The notes under the pieces are model-generated. The model was not told where the DNA came from. It saw nothing but the letters and a program-made list of their open reading frames with translations, and searched no databases. 64,000 bases of DNA, from the NCBI GenBank assembly GCA_035938175.1, contig DASZHD010000030.1:62001-126000 (forward strand), in the 5' to 3' direction. A program made the translations under genes and the position numbers. Positions 24,325-32,935 of this stretch are shown here, one piece after another. Numbering within the stretch: the stretch's first letter is position 1; every line of letters starts with the position of its first letter. Source of the stretch: DASRDE01 sp035938175. GTDB lineage: Bacteria > Vulcanimicrobiota > Vulcanimicrobiia > Vulcanimicrobiales > Vulcanimicrobiaceae.

Positions 24325-24978
24325 ATGATCAAAACTGCAAACGAGGAGCTGCGCGACGAGGTGCTAGCCGAGCTCGACGACGACCCGAGCGTTCAGTCCG
24401 AGCGCATCGGGGTGATGGCCGCGCAAGGCGTCGTCACCATCACGGGCGTCGTTCCGACGCTGGCTGAAAAGTGGGCGACCGAAGATGCGGTCCGCCGGGT
24501 CAAGGGCGTGCGGGCGATTATTGAGGATCTTCGCGTTGACCTTCCGCAGACTCACGTGCGTGACGATGCGGACGTCGCTCGAGCAATTTCGAACATCCTG
24601 TATTGGAACTCGCTCCTGCCGTCCACGATCCAAGTCACGGTTCAGAACGGATGGGTCACGCTGAACGGACAAGTCGAATGGCAATATCAGCGTCAAGAAG
24701 CCGAGCGTGCGATACGCAACGTCGCCGGCGTCTGCGGCATCACGAACGCAATCGCGATTGCGCACGCGCCCGCCGAAAAAGACGTACGCCGCGAAGTGCA
24801 GCGTCTGTTACACCGCGACGCGCAGCTCGACGCCGACGGCATCGACATTCGCGTCGACGGCAGCACGGTTACTCTCACGGGCAACGTGCGCACCTGGTTC
24901 GAGCGTGAAGAAGCTTCGCGCGCGGCTTGGAGCGTCAAGGGCGTTTGCGCCGTTCACAACGACATTACCGTGTTCTAA
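24325..24978 (+). CDS. triple BON-domain protein
   Basis: 217 residues without a signal peptide, built of three BON repeats at about residues 8-72, 80-147 and 152-217, each with a V-T-L/I-x-G-x-V strand and a hydrophobic helix ending G-V-x-x-I/V. BON domains bind phospholipids or other proteins and are common in stress genes (OsmY, Kbp). With no export signal it probably acts in the cytoplasm, like the K+-binding protein Kbp. TGGAGGTAG precedes ATG 24325. It is first in a rightward run that continues with the alcohol dehydrogenase 20 bp downstream. Confidence 0.88.
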   Translation: MIKTANEELRDEVLAELDDDPSVQSERIGVMAAQGVVTITGVVPTLAEKWATEDAVRRVKGVRAIIEDLRVDLPQTHVRDDADVARAISNILYWNSLLPSTIQVTVQNGWVTLNGQVEWQYQRQEAERAIRNVAGVCGITNAIAIAHAPAEKDVRREVQRLLHRDAQLDADGIDIRVDGSTVTLTGNVRTWFEREEASRAAWSVKGVCAVHNDITVF

Positions 24979-24998
24979 CGGTAAAGGCGAAAAGAATT

Positions 24999-26090
24999 AT
25001 GAGTACGACGAGCATACCCACTCCCGAACCGGCGGTTACCGGAAAAGCCGTGATGCAAGCGTTGGTCTACCGCGGACCGGGCAAGAAATTTCTTGAAGAA
25101 TGTGCCGTCCCGCAGATTGCGTCCCCGACGGACGCGATCGTAAAAATGCTCAAGACGACGATTTGCGGCACGGACTTGCACATTCTCAAAGGCGACGTGC
25201 CGGAAGTCACCGACGGCCGAATTCTCGGTCACGAGGGCATCGGCGTAGTGGAACGCGTCGGTTCCGCCGTTACCGAAGTGAAGCCGGGCGATCGCGTGTT
25301 GATTTCTTGCATCACGTCGTGCGCAAAGTGCGAATATTGCCGCAGAGGCATGTATTCCCACTGCGTCCGCGGCGGGTGGATCCTCGGGCATCTGATCGAT
25401 GGAACGCAGGCGGAATACGTGCGAATTCCCTACGCCGACACGAGCCTGTACCGGCTTCCCGCCGGAATGGATCCGGAATCGGCGGTAATGCTCAGCGACA
25501 TCTTACCGACCGCGTATGAGTGCGGCATCCTCAACGGGCGAGTCAAACCGGGCGACAACATCGCTATCATCGGCGCGGGTCCGATTGGTTTGGCCGCGAT
25601 CATGACGGCTCGATTTTTCTCGCCCGCGCAAATTATCGCCGTCGATTTCGACCGGAATCGCCTGGAAGCGGCGAAGAAGCTCGGCGCGACCGCGGCGCTC
25701 GACGGCGGCAACGGTAAACCGGTGGCAAAAATTCTCGAGATGACGGAGGGACGAGGAGTCGACGTCGCGATCGAAGCGGTCGGCGTACCGGCATCCTTCG
25801 TGATGTGCGAAGATATCGTAGCGCCCGGCGGCGTAATCGCAAACATCGGTGTCCACGGAACCAAAGTGGACTTGCACCTGGAACGTCTGTGGTCGGCGAA
25901 CATCGCGATTACGACCAGGCTCGTCGACACCGCAGCGACACCGATGCTGCTTCGCGCGGTCCAATCGCAGAAGCTCGATCCAAAACCGCTGGTTACGCAC
26001 CGGTTTGCGTTCGATGCGCTTTTGGATGCGTACGACACGTTTGGGCGGGCGGCCGAAACTCACGCGCTCAAAGTCATAGCCGGGTTCTAG
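24999..26090 (+). CDS. zinc-dependent alcohol dehydrogenase (MDR family)
   Basis: 363 residues. Catalytic-zinc ligands Cys56 (TTICGTDLH) and GHE78-79; structural-zinc cysteines Cys108, 111, 114 and 122. Rossmann motif IIGAGPIGLAAIMTA starts near residue 189 and VDFDRNRLEAAKKLGA follows, with Asp after strand 2 favouring NAD. Probably oxidises or reduces a primary or secondary alcohol. Chosen start ATG 24999; an earlier GTG/TTG frame overlaps the BON gene. It sits between a BON protein and a CBS/PfkB set, a combination common in oxygen-limitation gene clusters. Confidence 0.92.
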   Translation: MSTTSIPTPEPAVTGKAVMQALVYRGPGKKFLEECAVPQIASPTDAIVKMLKTTICGTDLHILKGDVPEVTDGRILGHEGIGVVERVGSAVTEVKPGDRVLISCITSCAKCEYCRRGMYSHCVRGGWILGHLIDGTQAEYVRIPYADTSLYRLPAGMDPESAVMLSDILPTAYECGILNGRVKPGDNIAIIGAGPIGLAAIMTARFFSPAQIIAVDFDRNRLEAAKKLGATAALDGGNGKPVAKILEMTEGRGVDVAIEAVGVPASFVMCEDIVAPGGVIANIGVHGTKVDLHLERLWSANIAITTRLVDTAATPMLLRAVQSQKLDPKPLVTHRFAFDALLDAYDTFGRAAETHALKVIAGF

Positions 26091-26109
26091 CAGAGCCGGA
26101 GGGCGAGCG

Positions 26110-26250
26110 ATGGGAATCATGGTTTTCAGCACGCTGCGGGCGGCGTTATCGGCGGGGTTCGAACCCTACGAACGTACTGCGGATGGATACTTGGTCCGGA
26201 CGCGGATGGCGCGCGGCTGGGCATTCGCGATTGCGCTGGCGGCCCCGTGA
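26110..26250 (+). CDS. small protein of 46 aa in the ADH-CBS operon
   Basis: 46 codons from ATG 26110 to TGA 26250. GGAGGG at 26099-26104 gives an ideal ribosome-binding site, and the stop codon overlaps the next gene's start (TGATGA), which argues that it is real. The product (residues 5-30) has the pattern FSTLRAALSAGFEPYERTAD then YLVRTR and a short hydrophobic C-terminus. I have the impression of seeing similar short ORFs beside stress genes, but cannot name a family. Confidence 0.65.
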   Translation: MGIMVFSTLRAALSAGFEPYERTADGYLVRTRMARGWAFAIALAAP

Positions 26251-26660
26251 TGAACTCACCATCGCCCGCGGCCCTGAAAAACGCGCGCTGCGCCGACATC
26301 ATGCAGCCCGCGGCGTGTATTGTCGATCCGGATTTTACGTGCGAGCGCACGTTTCAAAGCATGGCCGCAACACGCAGTAGATTCGCAGCGGTCGTCGTAG
26401 ACGGCGCCCTCGCCGGTCTGGTGACGATTGGCGATTTTGCGCGCTTGCGCGGCCGCGATCCGGCATCGCTCTTTCTGGGTGCGATCATGACGCCTGCAAA
26501 AGACCTCATCACGCTTGCCCCGCAAACGATAGCACTGGACGCCTTACGCGCCCTCGATGAGTCTCACGTGCATCAGATGCCGGTGCTGAGCGCCGGCCGT
26601 AAACTCGAAGGCTTCATCACCCGCGAAACGCTCATGAGCTTGGGTGCGTGGGACGAATAA
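26250..26660 (+). CDS. CBS-pair domain protein
   Basis: 136 residues made of two CBS motifs (about residues 12-66 and 73-134): ADIMQPAACIVDPD, FAAVVVDGALAGLVTIGDFAR, then AIMTPAKDLITLAPQ and HQMPVLSAGRKLEGFITRETL. CBS pairs sense adenine nucleotides and regulate partner enzymes. ATG 26250 overlaps the upstream stop; a GTG at 26247 is possible. The 3' end overlaps the PfkB kinase by 13 bp, so it may report energy charge to this operon (inference). Confidence 0.9.
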   Translation: MNSPSPAALKNARCADIMQPAACIVDPDFTCERTFQSMAATRSRFAAVVVDGALAGLVTIGDFARLRGRDPASLFLGAIMTPAKDLITLAPQTIALDALRALDESHVHQMPVLSAGRKLEGFITRETLMSLGAWDE

Positions 26661-27592
26661 CGACGGTCACGCTCAATCCGGCTTTAGACGAGGCGGTAGC
26701 GCTCGAATCGCTGGTTCTAGGCGGCAAGAACCGGTGCTCGCTGGACGCTTTGGATCCCGGTGGAAAAGGCGTGAACGCGAGCCGCGTGATTTCACGGCTG
26801 GGGCGCAGTACGATTGCGCTCGGTTTCGCAGGCGGTCTTACCGGTGATTTCCTGCGTGAAAAACTTCAAGCCGAAGGCGTGTCCCACCGGTTCGTCACCG
26901 TTGCCGAAGCGACGCGCGTCAACATCATGATCTACGAGTACCATGACGGACGCAGGAGCCGGTTGTATCTGCCGGGCCCGACGATCGCGCAATCGTGTCT
27001 ACGGGAACTGGAACTGCAACTCGATGCGGTCGAGCCGGGCAGCGTCGTTATTTTCGGCGGCAGCGTCCCGCCGGGCATTCCGGCGAGCGTGTATCGCGAT
27101 TTGATCCGGCGCCTGAAATCGAACGGCGTTCAAAGCGTCGTCGACACGTCGGGTGCTGCACTTGCCGCGGCGCTCGAAGCTGCACCTGCCATTATAAAAC
27201 CCAACGTCGAAGAAGCGTCGGAATTGCTTGGGCGCGCGCTGCCCGACGACGATGCCGTGCTTGCGGCGGCGCGCGAGTTTCAGTCGATGGGCGCGCAGCG
27301 TGTCGTGATTTCGCAAGCGGCCGCCGGAGCGATTTGCGTTGAAGGATCGAACGCCTGGAAAGCCGTGCCGCCGGCGGTGCAATCGCGCGCGACGGTCGGC
27401 TCGGGAGATTCGATGGTAGCCGGTCTGGCGATCGGACTGGACGAGAACTGCAGCATTACCGAAGGCTTGCGCCTCGGCACGGCGGCCGGCGCCGCAACGG
27501 CAATGGTTTCCGGAACGAGCTTGTGCCGCGCTCGAGACGTCGCCGCGTTACTGCCGCGCGTGACGGTTGGCGAACTCACCGCAGTTGCCTAA
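26648..27592 (+). CDS. PfkB-family hexose-phosphate kinase (1-phosphofructokinase / Pfk-2 type)
   Basis: 314 residues, ribokinase fold. It starts ITTVTLNPALDEAV, the hallmark of the FruK/LacC/PfkB subgroup. Substrate loop GGKGVNASRVISRLG lies near residues 37-51 and the catalytic anion hole RATVGSGDSMVAG near 247-259, with the Asp base present. It phosphorylates fructose 1-P, fructose 6-P or tagatose 6-P; no sugar-transport gene nearby decides which. The GTG start at 26648 overlaps the CBS gene. Together with phosphoketolase it would feed sugar phosphates into lower glycolysis. Confidence 0.9.
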   Translation: MGRITTVTLNPALDEAVALESLVLGGKNRCSLDALDPGGKGVNASRVISRLGRSTIALGFAGGLTGDFLREKLQAEGVSHRFVTVAEATRVNIMIYEYHDGRRSRLYLPGPTIAQSCLRELELQLDAVEPGSVVIFGGSVPPGIPASVYRDLIRRLKSNGVQSVVDTSGAALAAALEAAPAIIKPNVEEASELLGRALPDDDAVLAAAREFQSMGAQRVVISQAAAGAICVEGSNAWKAVPPAVQSRATVGSGDSMVAGLAIGLDENCSITEGLRLGTAAGAATAMVSGTSLCRARDVAALLPRVTVGELTAVA

Positions 27593-27609
27593 CGATGAAG
27601 GGATACTCC

Positions 27610-28080
27610 ATGTTCAAGACTCTCAGCTGCGCGGCGATGTTCGCGTTTGCGGCGTCCGCCTGCGCGATCCCCGCTGCAGCACAGACGCTTACGCAAACCC
27701 CCGGCTCAAAGATTACCGTCAGTCAATGCAATCCGCACCAGCATCACGTCGGCATGCCCGGGCACCCGTGGATCGATCCGTACGGCATTTACCACGGTGC
27801 CGAACCATTTCCGTACACCGAAGGTTTCTTGGAGGTCGGCTATACCAACAATGCTTCAAAACCGGCTAAAGAAGTGGATTTCGGCTTGGTCTCGCGCGGA
27901 TCGCTGATCGCGTATGCCAAGGACGTCGGCACCTTTAGCCCCGGCGTCGCAATCGATCACGAATTCAGCGTCGATCCGGAGATCTTCCCAATCGGCACCG
28001 CCCTTCCGTACTGCGCCGTGCTGCGCGTGGTCTATACCGACGGGACGCAGTGGCAAAATCCCACTCCGCCGCAGCAATAA
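27610..28080 (+). CDS. secreted protein of unknown function
   Basis: 156 residues with a signal peptide (about 1-25, cleavage near AIPAAAQ). The mature part is short, beta-rich and Tyr/Pro-rich, with HQHHVGMPGHPWIDPYG early on, and resembles no named domain to me. Two cysteines in the mature part could pair. The pattern VGYTNNASKPAKEVDFGLV suggests an Ig-like fold. ATG 27610 is preferred over ATG 27595 because GAAGGG sits about 7 nt before it. It lies 17 bp after the kinase and 1 bp before the PEP synthase. Confidence 0.65.
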   Translation: MFKTLSCAAMFAFAASACAIPAAAQTLTQTPGSKITVSQCNPHQHHVGMPGHPWIDPYGIYHGAEPFPYTEGFLEVGYTNNASKPAKEVDFGLVSRGSLIAYAKDVGTFSPGVAIDHEFSVDPEIFPIGTALPYCAVLRVVYTDGTQWQNPTPPQQ

Positions 28081-28081
28081 C

Positions 28082-30502
28082 ATGGCAATAGCATCCGGCC
28101 TGAAGTTCGTCCGCTCGTTCGACACGATTCGGGCCGACGACGTCGCATCCGTCGGCGGAAAGAATGCGTCACTGGGCGAGCTGTATAGCCAATTGCGGCC
28201 GGAAGGCATTCCGGTTCCGGACGGATTTGCGGTAACGGCCGACGCCTACCGCTACGTTTTAACCGCGAACGACGCGTGGGAGCCGCTTCACGCCCTGTTG
28301 GACGATATCGATCCGGCCGATATGCAAGATTTCGAAAAGCGCGCAGAGCGCGCGCATGCGCTCGTCGCCGGCCTCGAGATTCCGAGAGACCTGCAAGCGG
28401 AGGTCATCGCAGCCTATCGTTCGCTGATCGACGAGTACGGTCCCGATCTTTCGGTCGCGGTTCGCAGCTCTGCGACTGCGGAGGATCTCCCATCGGCAAG
28501 TTTCGCCGGCCAGCACGAAAGCTTCCTCAACGTACGAGGCGAAGAGCAGGTAGTGCAGGCGTATTCGCGCTGTTTGGCGAGCCTGTTCATGGGACGCGCC
28601 ATTCATTACCGTATCGACCAAGGTTTCGATCACTTTCGCGTGGGCCTCTCGGTCGGTGTCGTGAAAATGGTGCGATCGGACCTGGCCGCGGCCGGCGTCG
28701 CATTTACGTTGGACACCGAGAGCGGCTTCCGCGACGTCGTCTTTATCAATGCATCGTACGGCTTGGCCGAAAACGTCGTGCAAGGAAATGTCGATCCCGA
28801 TGAGTTCTACGTTTTCAAGCCGGCGTTTGAGGCCGGTTACCGCCAAGTGCTCAGCCGGCGCATCGGCTCGAAGACCGTAAAACTCGTGTACGCCCAAGGG
28901 AGCTTCGAACCGGGAACCTCGACGCGAAACATTCCGGCCGAGCCCTCCGAACAGCGTGTCGCGTGCATTTCGGACGTCGACGTCTTGAACATAGCGGAAT
29001 ACGCGATTGCAGTCGAAAAACACTATAGCGCCTTGAACGGGCGCGCCGTTCCGATGGATCTGGAATGGGCAAAGGACGGCTTGGACGGCAAGATCTATCT
29101 CGTTCAAGCGCGCCCCGAGACCGTGGCATCGCAAAAGCCGACGGAGCGCGCGTCATTCGACGAGTACCGTTTTGACGGACCGCTTCCGGCGCCGGTTGTT
29201 ACCGGCCGCGCGGTGGGACGCAAAGTCGCGGTCGGAAGGGCGCGCGTCGTGCGAGGCGTGGACGAACTCCACCTCGTTCAGCCAGGAGACGTGCTCGTCG
29301 CAGCCACGACCTCGCCCGATTGGGAGCCGGCGATGAAGATCGCTTCGGCGATCGTCGCGGAACGCGGCGGACGAACCTGTCATGCGGCGATCGTGGCGCG
29401 CGAATTGGGCATTCCGGCCGTGGTCGGCGCCGCCGGTGCGATGGCGAAATTAGGCCAAAGCAGCGTTACCGTTTCGTGTGCACAGGGAGAAACCGGCGCC
29501 GTGTATTCGGGGCAATTGGCGTACCGGCTCGAAACGTTCGACGCGTCGGCGCTTCCCGCGCCGCCGGTGGAAATTATGATGACGATCGGCAGCCCGGACG
29601 CAGCATTCGAAGCTCGCGCTATTCCGAACAGCGGCGTCGGACTTGCGCGGATGGAGTTTATCATTTCGAACGACATCAAGGCGCACCCCATGGCGTTGGC
29701 ACATCCCGAGCGAGTTACCGATCCCGCCGTACGCAGCGAACTCGAAACGTTGTGCGCCGGATACCGCTCCATGCCGGATTTCTTTATTCAAAGACTCTCC
29801 GAAGGCGTGGCGACGATCGCGGCAGCGTTCTATCCCAAGCCGGTTGTCGTGCGGATGTCGGACTTCAAGACGAATGAATACGCGGCACTCCTCGGCGGTA
29901 AAGATTTTGAACCGCTCGAAGACAATCCGATGCTCGGCTTTCGCGGCGCTTCGCGCTACACGCATCCTGCGTACGCCGACGGCTTCGAGCTCGAGTGCGC
30001 CGCGATGAAGCGGGTGCGAGGCGACATGGGACTGACCAACGTCGTGCTGATGATTCCGTTCTGCCGGCGCATAGAAGAAGCGAAGCGCGTGCTGGAAAAG
30101 ATGGCGGAACTCGGACTGCGGCGTGGCGAGGCAGGCTTAGAAATATACGTGATGTGCGAAATCCCCAACAACGTCATACAAATCGACGCGTTCGCCCAAT
30201 TGTTCGACGGCTTTTCAATCGGGTCGAACGACCTTACGCAGCTCACGCTCGGCGTCGACCGCGACTCGGAGATCGTGTCGTTCGACTACGACGAACGCGA
30301 TCCGGGTGTTCTGGAGATGATTCGCTTGACGATCGAAGGCGCAAAGCGCAATCGCCGGCACGTAGGCATTTGCGGTCAGGCACCGTCGGATTATCCCGAA
30401 GTAGCCGTTGCGCTGGTAGGAATGGGCATCGAATCGATGAGTTTGAATCCCGACAGCGTTTTGCGAACGCGCGTGCGTCTGAGCAGCGCGAATCTAAAAT
30501 AA
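28082..30502 (+). CDS. ppsA: phosphoenolpyruvate synthase
   Basis: 806 residues, the usual PpsA length. Pyruvate + ATP + H2O gives PEP + AMP + phosphate. N-terminal ATP-grasp domain: VGGKNASLGEL (about 24-34), AVRSSATAEDLPSASFAGQHESFLNV. Central phosphohistidine domain: GGRTCHAAIVARELGIPAVVG with His434. C-terminal TIM-barrel: GLARMEFIISN, VVVRMSDFKTNEY, and the GQAPSDYPEVA active-site cysteine segment (ICGQAPSD). All key residues are present. It starts 1 bp after the secreted-protein gene. It provides gluconeogenic PEP, opposing the PfkB flux or working on pyruvate when sugars run out. Confidence 0.95.
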   Translation: MAIASGLKFVRSFDTIRADDVASVGGKNASLGELYSQLRPEGIPVPDGFAVTADAYRYVLTANDAWEPLHALLDDIDPADMQDFEKRAERAHALVAGLEIPRDLQAEVIAAYRSLIDEYGPDLSVAVRSSATAEDLPSASFAGQHESFLNVRGEEQVVQAYSRCLASLFMGRAIHYRIDQGFDHFRVGLSVGVVKMVRSDLAAAGVAFTLDTESGFRDVVFINASYGLAENVVQGNVDPDEFYVFKPAFEAGYRQVLSRRIGSKTVKLVYAQGSFEPGTSTRNIPAEPSEQRVACISDVDVLNIAEYAIAVEKHYSALNGRAVPMDLEWAKDGLDGKIYLVQARPETVASQKPTERASFDEYRFDGPLPAPVVTGRAVGRKVAVGRARVVRGVDELHLVQPGDVLVAATTSPDWEPAMKIASAIVAERGGRTCHAAIVARELGIPAVVGAAGAMAKLGQSSVTVSCAQGETGAVYSGQLAYRLETFDASALPAPPVEIMMTIGSPDAAFEARAIPNSGVGLARMEFIISNDIKAHPMALAHPERVTDPAVRSELETLCAGYRSMPDFFIQRLSEGVATIAAAFYPKPVVVRMSDFKTNEYAALLGGKDFEPLEDNPMLGFRGASRYTHPAYADGFELECAAMKRVRGDMGLTNVVLMIPFCRRIEEAKRVLEKMAELGLRRGEAGLEIYVMCEIPNNVIQIDAFAQLFDGFSIGSNDLTQLTLGVDRDSEIVSFDYDERDPGVLEMIRLTIEGAKRNRRHVGICGQAPSDYPEVAVALVGMGIESMSLNPDSVLRTRVRLSSANLK

Positions 30503-30594
30503 CGTACCAGGCAGCCACTTGGTCGGCAGATGCCATGACAACGGAGCTAGTGTATACTATGTGACAGGTAGGCGTTCAATCGCCGAGTGTTCTC

Positions 30595-31083
30595 ATGAAT
30601 TACCCAAGCCGCTCGGCCGATACTCCAGCCGTGCGAAATTTCATTGTCCCGCTCGACGCGCAGCGTGCGATCGAAACGGGGACCTCCGTATTAAAAGATG
30701 AACTCGAAATGGTCGTCGACGGCGACGCTGTCGCGCGGCAGTCGTTTGTCGGTTGGTGTCTTCCGCAACTATGCAGTCGGTCGTACACGATCGCGTTTTT
30801 CGAGCGCTTCTTGAATTCGGTAATAGACGTTTCCGTCCAAATTCATGCCGGATCGATCAAGTTTGAGACCCGGGCTCAGACCTTTGCGTTCAACGCGATC
30901 GTAGAATACGCGCAATGGTGGGCCGAGAATACGTTCGACGACGTGCAAGCGCAGGCACAGACCGATTCTTTGCGCCGGCTCGGGAATGCCGTGCTTGCAG
31001 AATGCGGCCTTTCGGCGGTTCTCGACGGAGAGCTGCGCGATAGCGATTTACCCGAGTCGTGGTTCGAAACATTGCAGAAATAG
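30595..31083 (+). CDS. hypothetical protein, 162 aa
   Basis: Soluble protein with no signal peptide. Residues 10-25 (AVRNFIVPLDAQRAIE) and a mostly alpha-helical middle and end (EYAQWWAENTFDDVQAQAQTDSLRRLGNAVLAECG) are all that can be described; no family recognised. A TATACT box lies at 30553-30558, 36 nt before the start, and may be its promoter. The gene converges on the erythromycin-esterase-like gene, stops 14 bp apart. Codon use looks like its neighbours. Confidence 0.6.
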   Translation: MNYPSRSADTPAVRNFIVPLDAQRAIETGTSVLKDELEMVVDGDAVARQSFVGWCLPQLCSRSYTIAFFERFLNSVIDVSVQIHAGSIKFETRAQTFAFNAIVEYAQWWAENTFDDVQAQAQTDSLRRLGNAVLAECGLSAVLDGELRDSDLPESWFETLQK

Positions 31084-31097
31084 CGATTGGGCTCGCG

Positions 31098-32438
31098 CTA
31101 AATGCCGCTGGGATACGTCTCGGGAATTTCACCCGCTTCCCAAAGGCTCGTACGTTCCAGCGGTTCCACTGCTCGGGTGCGATCGTAGTGAAGGACGTCG
31201 TCGAATTGACCGGCGATGCGCGCTTCGAAGTAATGACTATACAGCTCGCTCTGAGGCCGGTAGATGACACCGATGGCACGCTCCAATAGCCGTCCGCCCA
31301 GCGGAGGGTGTGCCGCAGCCGCGCTCGCGAGTTCCATGTGAAAGTTTGCAATCCCGATCGAATGAAACAGCGATTCCCAGCTCCCCGGAAGCGGCTGTTT
31401 GACGTTTTTTCGTTCGCCCGCTGCGTCCCACCGTGAAGCGGCCGTGACCGTTCCCGAACTCGTCGTGAAACCCACGAGGCGGCATTCCGACGGGTAGCGC
31501 TCGCGAACGAGCTGTCCGATATTGATTTCGCGTCCGGCACCGAGCGAGGTGGCACGGGCGTCGCCTACGTGCGAGTTATGCGCCCACACGACGATCTTCG
31601 GGGCTTGTTCGCGCCTGGTCTCGAGAAAATCGGAGAGACGCTCCAGCGTTTCAAACATGAAACGGTCGCGAAGATTCCATGAAGAGACCTCGGCGCTGAT
31701 CATCGTGCGATAATACCGCTCCGCCGACGCAACGACGCGGGCGTTCTGTTCGGCGAAGAAGTGGCCGTCGTCACCGCGCGTATCGAGCTCCCCGAAGTCG
31801 TGCCGCTGGATCTCGAGCAATTGCTGCAGCACTTCCGTCTCGCAAGACGCAGTCAATCCGGCGCCTGCCGTATACGCATACGATTCCATGTCGGGACCGA
31901 AACGGTCGAAACATCCGTAGCGCTCCCTGGCGCGCTCTGCCGCGGCCGCATCGACCTTTTCCAGATATCGCACGACTGCTTCGATGCTCGCGTATAGGCT
32001 GTACAGGTCGAGCCCGTAAAAGCCGGCCTTCTCGCGTTCCGGTTTGGTATCGTTGTGCGCGCGAAGCCAACCGGCGAAGTCCAAGACGTCCGCATTACGC
32101 CACATCCACACCGGGAATCGTTTGAATCCGCCGAGCGCTTCGAATGCTTCGCGATCGGTGCCGCGCCCTTGCACGTAGCGGTGAAGGCGGTACGCGTCGG
32201 GCCAGTCACCTTCAGCGGCGACCGCGGAAAATCCACAATCCCGAATTAGCCGCTTCGTAATCTCTGCACGAACCCGGTAAAACTCGTGGGTTCCGTGCGT
32301 CGCTTCTCCCAGCAGCACGAAGCGCTTGCCGCTTGCGGCGCGCACGATGCGATCGAAATCGGAACGATCGCCGGTAAGCGGATGAACGAGCGTGCGAAGG
32401 AGCCCCGGATCGTATTCCGCGTGTCGCGAGTTTCGCAT
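31098..32438 (-). CDS. erythromycin-esterase-family protein
   Basis: 446 residues. The EreA/EreB-like fold is marked by FVLLGEATHGTHEFYRVRAEITKRLI (about 40-65; catalytic-type Glu and His), VAAEGDWPDAYRLHRYVQG, and KIVVWAHNSHVGDARA near residue 280. Relatives open macrolide rings, but most chromosomal members have unknown hydrolytic roles and resistance should not be inferred. ATG 32438 is preferred to the GTG one codon upstream. It is the second gene after START-like paralogue C (7 bp gap), so a leftward operon begins at 32919 or at 33466. Confidence 0.88.
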   Translation of the reverse strand: MRNSRHAEYDPGLLRTLVHPLTGDRSDFDRIVRAASGKRFVLLGEATHGTHEFYRVRAEITKRLIRDCGFSAVAAEGDWPDAYRLHRYVQGRGTDREAFEALGGFKRFPVWMWRNADVLDFAGWLRAHNDTKPEREKAGFYGLDLYSLYASIEAVVRYLEKVDAAAAERARERYGCFDRFGPDMESYAYTAGAGLTASCETEVLQQLLEIQRHDFGELDTRGDDGHFFAEQNARVVASAERYYRTMISAEVSSWNLRDRFMFETLERLSDFLETRREQAPKIVVWAHNSHVGDARATSLGAGREINIGQLVRERYPSECRLVGFTTSSGTVTAASRWDAAGERKNVKQPLPGSWESLFHSIGIANFHMELASAAAAHPPLGGRLLERAIGVIYRPQSELYSHYFEARIAGQFDDVLHYDRTRAVEPLERTSLWEAGEIPETYPSGI

Positions 32439-32445
32439 CACGCCG

Positions 32446-32919
32446 TCATCGCGCCGCCGCCGTTTTGTTTTGCAGGCAGAGCTTTTTCAGCAGTGTCAAA
32501 AACGTGTGAGCGGTTCGTTCGGCGATTTGCCGGCCGATCGCGGCGTCGAACACTTCGCCCATCGTACCCAAAGGCGGCTCGTACGATCCTTGCAGTTCCA
32601 CGAAGCACGCGTCCGGACGATCCTCGCTCCAAACGACTAAGCGTCCCGTGAAGACGGGAAACGGACCGCCGTCCGTGGGCCGCCACGAAATGGCGATTTC
32701 GTCATTGATGTTTTCCGCGTCACGCCGTTTGACGGCCTGAATCGTAACGTCGCGCTCCACAGCAAGGTGGTCTGGAAGGCCGAAGTCTCTCAGCGAAACG
32801 CGAAGCGGCATCGTCGTCGTGCCGTCGTCCCCGCGAGCGGCTTCAAAGGTTTTGAGAATCGCCTCTTGCGCGGCGTCGGCAGAAAGCGGCATATCGATGG
32901 TTTGCGAAATACTGGTCAC
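32446..32919 (-). CDS. START-like (SRPBCC) paralogue C
   Basis: 157 residues. It shares with paralogues A and D the pattern ISWRPTDGGPFPVFTGRLVVW, then LQGSYEPPLGTMGEVFDAAIGRQIAERTAHTFL, ending in a long amphipathic helix typical of helix-grip proteins. Ligand and role unknown. It lies between a secreted protein and the erythromycin-esterase-like gene, all on the minus strand with short gaps, so it is probably cotranscribed with them. Confidence 0.7.
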   Translation of the reverse strand: MTSISQTIDMPLSADAAQEAILKTFEAARGDDGTTTMPLRVSLRDFGLPDHLAVERDVTIQAVKRRDAENINDEIAISWRPTDGGPFPVFTGRLVVWSEDRPDACFVELQGSYEPPLGTMGEVFDAAIGRQIAERTAHTFLTLLKKLCLQNKTAAAR

Positions 32920-32935
32920 CGGCTTTACCTCGGTT

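Noticed and set aside
30530..30560. Full sigma-70 promoter for the 162-aa gene
   Set aside because: TATACT is good, but no -35 lies at 16-18 bp, so it was mentioned only in the gene entry.
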